Part shown: in pieces, positions 60,601 through 64,000 of the stretch
How the letters are laid out: each line of letters starts with the position of its first letter
How positions within the stretch are numbered: position 1 is the first letter of the stretch
Notes under the pieces: model-generated
Database searches by the model: none
What the model was told of the DNA's origin: nothing
Seen by the model: the letters and a program-made list of their open reading frames with translations, nothing else
Origin: Megachile rotundata
Taxonomy: Eukaryota > Arthropoda > Insecta > Hymenoptera > Megachilidae
DNA length: 64,000 bases
Direction of reading: 5' to 3'
NCBI RefSeq assembly: GCF_050947335.1
Contig: NC_134995.1
Coordinates: forward strand, 6,858,501-6,922,500
Made by a program: the position numbers and the translations under genes

Positions 60601-62330
60601 ATTACGGCTATAAAAAATCAAATTCCGACGAACGTGAAAACCACTCCGGCCTACGAATTCTTTCCGCCGAATCACATTCTCGATACGAAATCACATTCTC
60701 GATACGGGTTGCCGGTATAATCGGACGTTTTACCGCTCATCTAAAATCGTCAGCACCGAACCACATTTTCGATAGCTGATTAAAATCACGGGTAAAATAG
60801 GAGAAAGCCTACGTTGTCCTAGAAGAAAATACCTGGTTGATAAATGTAGAGGTCCGCGGCGCGCGGCCACGCGATCGCCGAGCGCTCCACGCTGCCTGCT
60901 TGATTCCGCGTGCTTGCGGATGCGCGAGATCCTACGAAGAATCCAACGAGATTCTCGTACCTCGTTCAACCACTGACGATCGTCTTCACACTTCACGAAT
61001 CTTCACAACGTCCGCACAACGATGCACCGTCATCCCTCCTCGGCCACGCGCGGCATGAAAATACACGATCCTCGACAGCGGGACGGAAATCCAGTCGTAT
61101 CACTCACTCGAACACTCGTCGACCACGTTCGACAACATCAACAAAGATTCAACAAGCACCAATTTCCAACACGACCAACGAGAGAATCTTGGTATCGCGA
61201 GAGCCGCCGGTAGGCTAGCAGACCACGTGAGCAAGGATCGGCTCCGAATCCACGTGTCCTCGATCGACTCCTGATCTTCGATAACTGTCTTCTCCGGCTC
61301 CTTTCCAGTAATCGTACACTCGGTTAGCAGTGTATCCGCACGATGAGGTCACAACGTTAGTGCTCGGATCACCAGGGCACGTGTATCACCAGATAACAAT
61401 AACAACAACAACACCACCACTATCACCAGAGAAGGGAGGATAGTCCCTTCGGGATCGTCCTAGCTCCGCAGCAGACGCTCCTCGTGCTAGGTGTCAGCCC
61501 CTTCGGAGATGCTGGTACCGCCGGTGTGAGCGTCGACCGCGTGGCTACCGACCGTGCTCCAAATCGACGTGCTCGTACTCATCAAGAAAGGAGTTGGTCA
61601 CCTGGCCGGCCAAGGTGACGATCCACCTGGTTCATCACCCGCGCGATAATCTCTTGTCTCGTATCACCCGATCTCGTAATCGCGCACCCGTTCGATTGCC
61701 GACTAAACTCGCCGATCGATCGACAGACAAATAAACGAGACCTGACCCGCCGGGTTAACCAGCTGATCGGCAAGGACGTCGAGTATACTCGTTCGCAGAG
61801 GCAACGATATGCTGCTGCCTTCTTCGCCAAAACGTGGAGATGGTGTACACTGCGGTCGCTCTCCGCACACTGAGGATAGCTGACGTCACGAGCCCACCAC
61901 GCGGAGGAGGTCTCGCGAGCGAGCGTTTCGCGCCGGCGCCCGCGGCGCTGCAATCCCTATAGAGAACAGAACAGTATACCTACTGGCTCTCCGGTGCCGG
62001 TATACCGCCGGTCGCCTATATATCCCCCATCCGACTACGTCGACGGTTGCCTACACTCGTTTCCACCGACGACCAGAGTAACGGTTTAACCGTCGACGGA
62101 GGAGCTAACACCTAATGGAGTTTTGCGTTACGCAACGTTAGACACGGTCAAAGAGGACGAGCACCAAGAAGACGCGCGATCAACGACTCCACACGACCAA
62201 GAAAATGTTTGCGCGCCTCAATGTCGGAATTTCATGATACCGATTAACGGAGAAATTGGGATAAGAAACCATTGTTTAACCTTCATTTTAATCAGAGCGC
62301 TCATGGCTCATATGTGGTCCTCGAATTTTT
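60601..62330. promoter_or_regulatory. CpG-rich island, possible promoter/5'-exon region
   Basis: This is the longest GC-rich unique stretch in the window. It includes ACATTCTCGATACGAAATC-type direct repeats at 60670-60710, a CAACAACAACACCACC tract at about 61400, a TATATA word at about 62016 and an initiator-like TCAGT on the minus strand at about 61870. Many frames (up to 123 codons, minus, 61582-61953) are open but unrecognised, as is usual for GC-rich untranslated leaders. Calling it a promoter is inference; it could equally be a CpG-rich intron segment. Confidence 0.3.
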
Positions 62331-64000
62331 GATGCTCAGTTTTAGCTTGGGGTAGTTGATGAGTAGCGTAATTAATTTTATTTAGCTGGTTGAATATTGT
62401 TAGATTATTGAATAGTTTTGACTGAGACATCTGACGAATGAATCTTACGGATAAGAGGAGTATTGAATTTTGTGAAGAGGGTGGTTTGGTCTTCTGGGTA
62501 TAGGAAGAGAATAATTAAGTACTTTATACTTACAGCTTTGTGATTCGGTTTTAATTGCTGAAATTAATTATCAGTAGTCTTTTAACCTTGGGGTTGTTCG
62601 AAGTTATAAGGTCGAAAAGTTTTGGAATAGATGTCTGCAACTTTGGTTATAGCCTTGAAAAATTGATGGCGAGCAATTGTTTTCCACAATGATACTCTAC
62701 ACAAAAAATTAATACCTACTACATAAGTTTTCTAGTACTTTTGTTTTCAACTTCTTTAGTTCGTTCAGCAGATATGACGTTGATGTTGATAAATATTTTT
62801 TGATTATTCCATATTATTGTTGTTAACAAATTGCATAAATTATTCAGCTCAAATTTATTACAATTGTTTGCTTCATAATTTATTTATATTTAAAAGAGAT
62901 AAGGGTACAAAATTAATATTTATACATTATCTTGCAGAACCAATTAATGCAACATGTATAAAATATATTTGAATTCTATTAATATTTGATAATAATCTTA
63001 GTCTATTTAAAAAATTTATTAAAAATATAGAAAATGAAAGTTGGTCAATTCTTATGTATGATTTAATCTTCAATATTTTTTAATAATATTGTTTTCAATT
63101 ATGAGTATGTTGGATCGTACTATTACATTAAACGAATAACAATGAACTATTAATTATTTAATTAATAATTCTACATTAATTTTAAAGAAATTAATATGTT
63201 TGCATATATTTCACATATAGTAAATTTCCTGAAATTGTAACAAAAGAATCAAAATAAATAAAAAAATATAAGAATTAACCTAAAAGTTTGTTTTAAATAA
63301 AATTATATTTCATAACGAACAAACTAAAAAGTTTTTTCCCACACAGGTTAAACAATTTATCGATAAATCAATATCATCTGCAATCTTAATGAAAACTCCG
63401 GTACAATAATCGTTTCACTTCCAACGTAACATCTTTCAAACTGATCCACGCAACATTAAAATGAGAACTGACGTAAAACATACGCAAAGCACTTTCGATG
63501 GCCATAAATCATCGTTAGAACAATGCTCCGATAGCTTTCTCCGGTCCCGCAAGTTTCGTGCACCCTTGCGTAAAACTTGGCCGCAAAATGAAATTTTCTC
63601 CGAGAAAATCCATCTGTTTCCTAATTGAAACCTCCGACAAAGTGTACTCAATTGCCTCTCGAATCAATGAAACGAAACAGGGCGAAGGAATGACTCGGAA
63701 TCAATTATATATCTTTTTCGAGCGACCCCCGTTTCCCAAGTTTCTGCCGGGCGAAAAAATCGAATGGCGGATAAAGATCACGCGACTAACCCTCCCGTGG
63801 TGATACCCGTGATCCTTAAGGTGATTTCTCACAGACGGGAAACCGCGAGCGAGGGATTTCAAAGAGAAAACTCGCAAGTCCCTTCGGACCGTCGTTACGG
63901 ATAGAAAGTTTCGAGGGAAGTTGTGGCCTAACTCCGTTAACTCCGCGGAAGACGATGGAGAAATCGACAAATTCAGGAGCGTAGGATCGCCGTGGATGCC
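62331..64000. other. AT-rich unique DNA, then a mixed island from about 63400
   Basis: 62331-63400 holds no frame, repeat or RNA gene that I recognise. 63400-64000 is GC-richer with unrecognised frames of 71-89 codons on both strands, and the window ends inside it. Confidence 0.45.

Overview
This 64 kb window looks like non-coding DNA from an animal nuclear genome, most likely an insect and perhaps a hymenopteran such as a bee or wasp. Three things point there: short interspersed TTAGG-type motifs (the common insect telomere unit), relics of mariner- and Tc1-type DNA transposons, and strong compositional patchiness in which GC-richer islands of 0.4-1.7 kb sit in AT-rich DNA. The taxon is an inference. 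I see no intact protein-coding gene, rRNA, tRNA, CRISPR array or operon. The long open frames are either translations of tandem repeats or unrecognised frames in GC-richer islands.

Layout. About thirty tandem arrays alternate with unique islands along the whole window. Units range from 8 bp (9.7, 43.4 and 52.8 kb), 13 bp (46.0 kb), 16 and 32 bp (50.9 and 47.8 kb), 19-26 bp (58.1, 32.5 and 4.8 kb) and 46-61 bp (0.3, 18.8 and 34 kb) to 100-164 bp (56.1, 1.3, 41.7, 45.2 and 22 kb). A longer repeat, called F1 here (unit about 160-200 bp), occurs at four places and in both orientations (2.6, 6.0, 12.7 and 33.9 kb). A block of about 1 kb at 11.67-12.68 kb is repeated at about 98 % identity (in the part I compared) at 38.74-39.68 kb, next to an older, diverged copy of part of itself.

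Mobile DNA is sparse but readable. It comprises a 226-bp internally deleted mariner with near-perfect terminal inverted repeats and the stub of a transposase C-terminus, nested in a tandem array (42.2 kb); a 176-bp foldback element bounded by TA (29.5 kb); a 46-bp insert with a 14-bp target-site duplication inside one repeat unit (22.73 kb), which looks like a truncated non-LTR retrotransposon end; and a frame-broken Tc1-type transposase C-terminal relic (60.4 kb).

The GC-richer islands, especially 60.6-62.3 kb, could be regulatory or 5'-exon DNA of a gene whose coding exons lie outside, or of a gene with very long introns. The sequence alone does not prove that. I found no evidence of a new multi-gene system. 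The most unusual material is the repeat biology: an 8-bp quantum shared by several arrays, block-wise unit replacement inside arrays, transposons nested in arrays, and a recent 27-kb-distant copying event.
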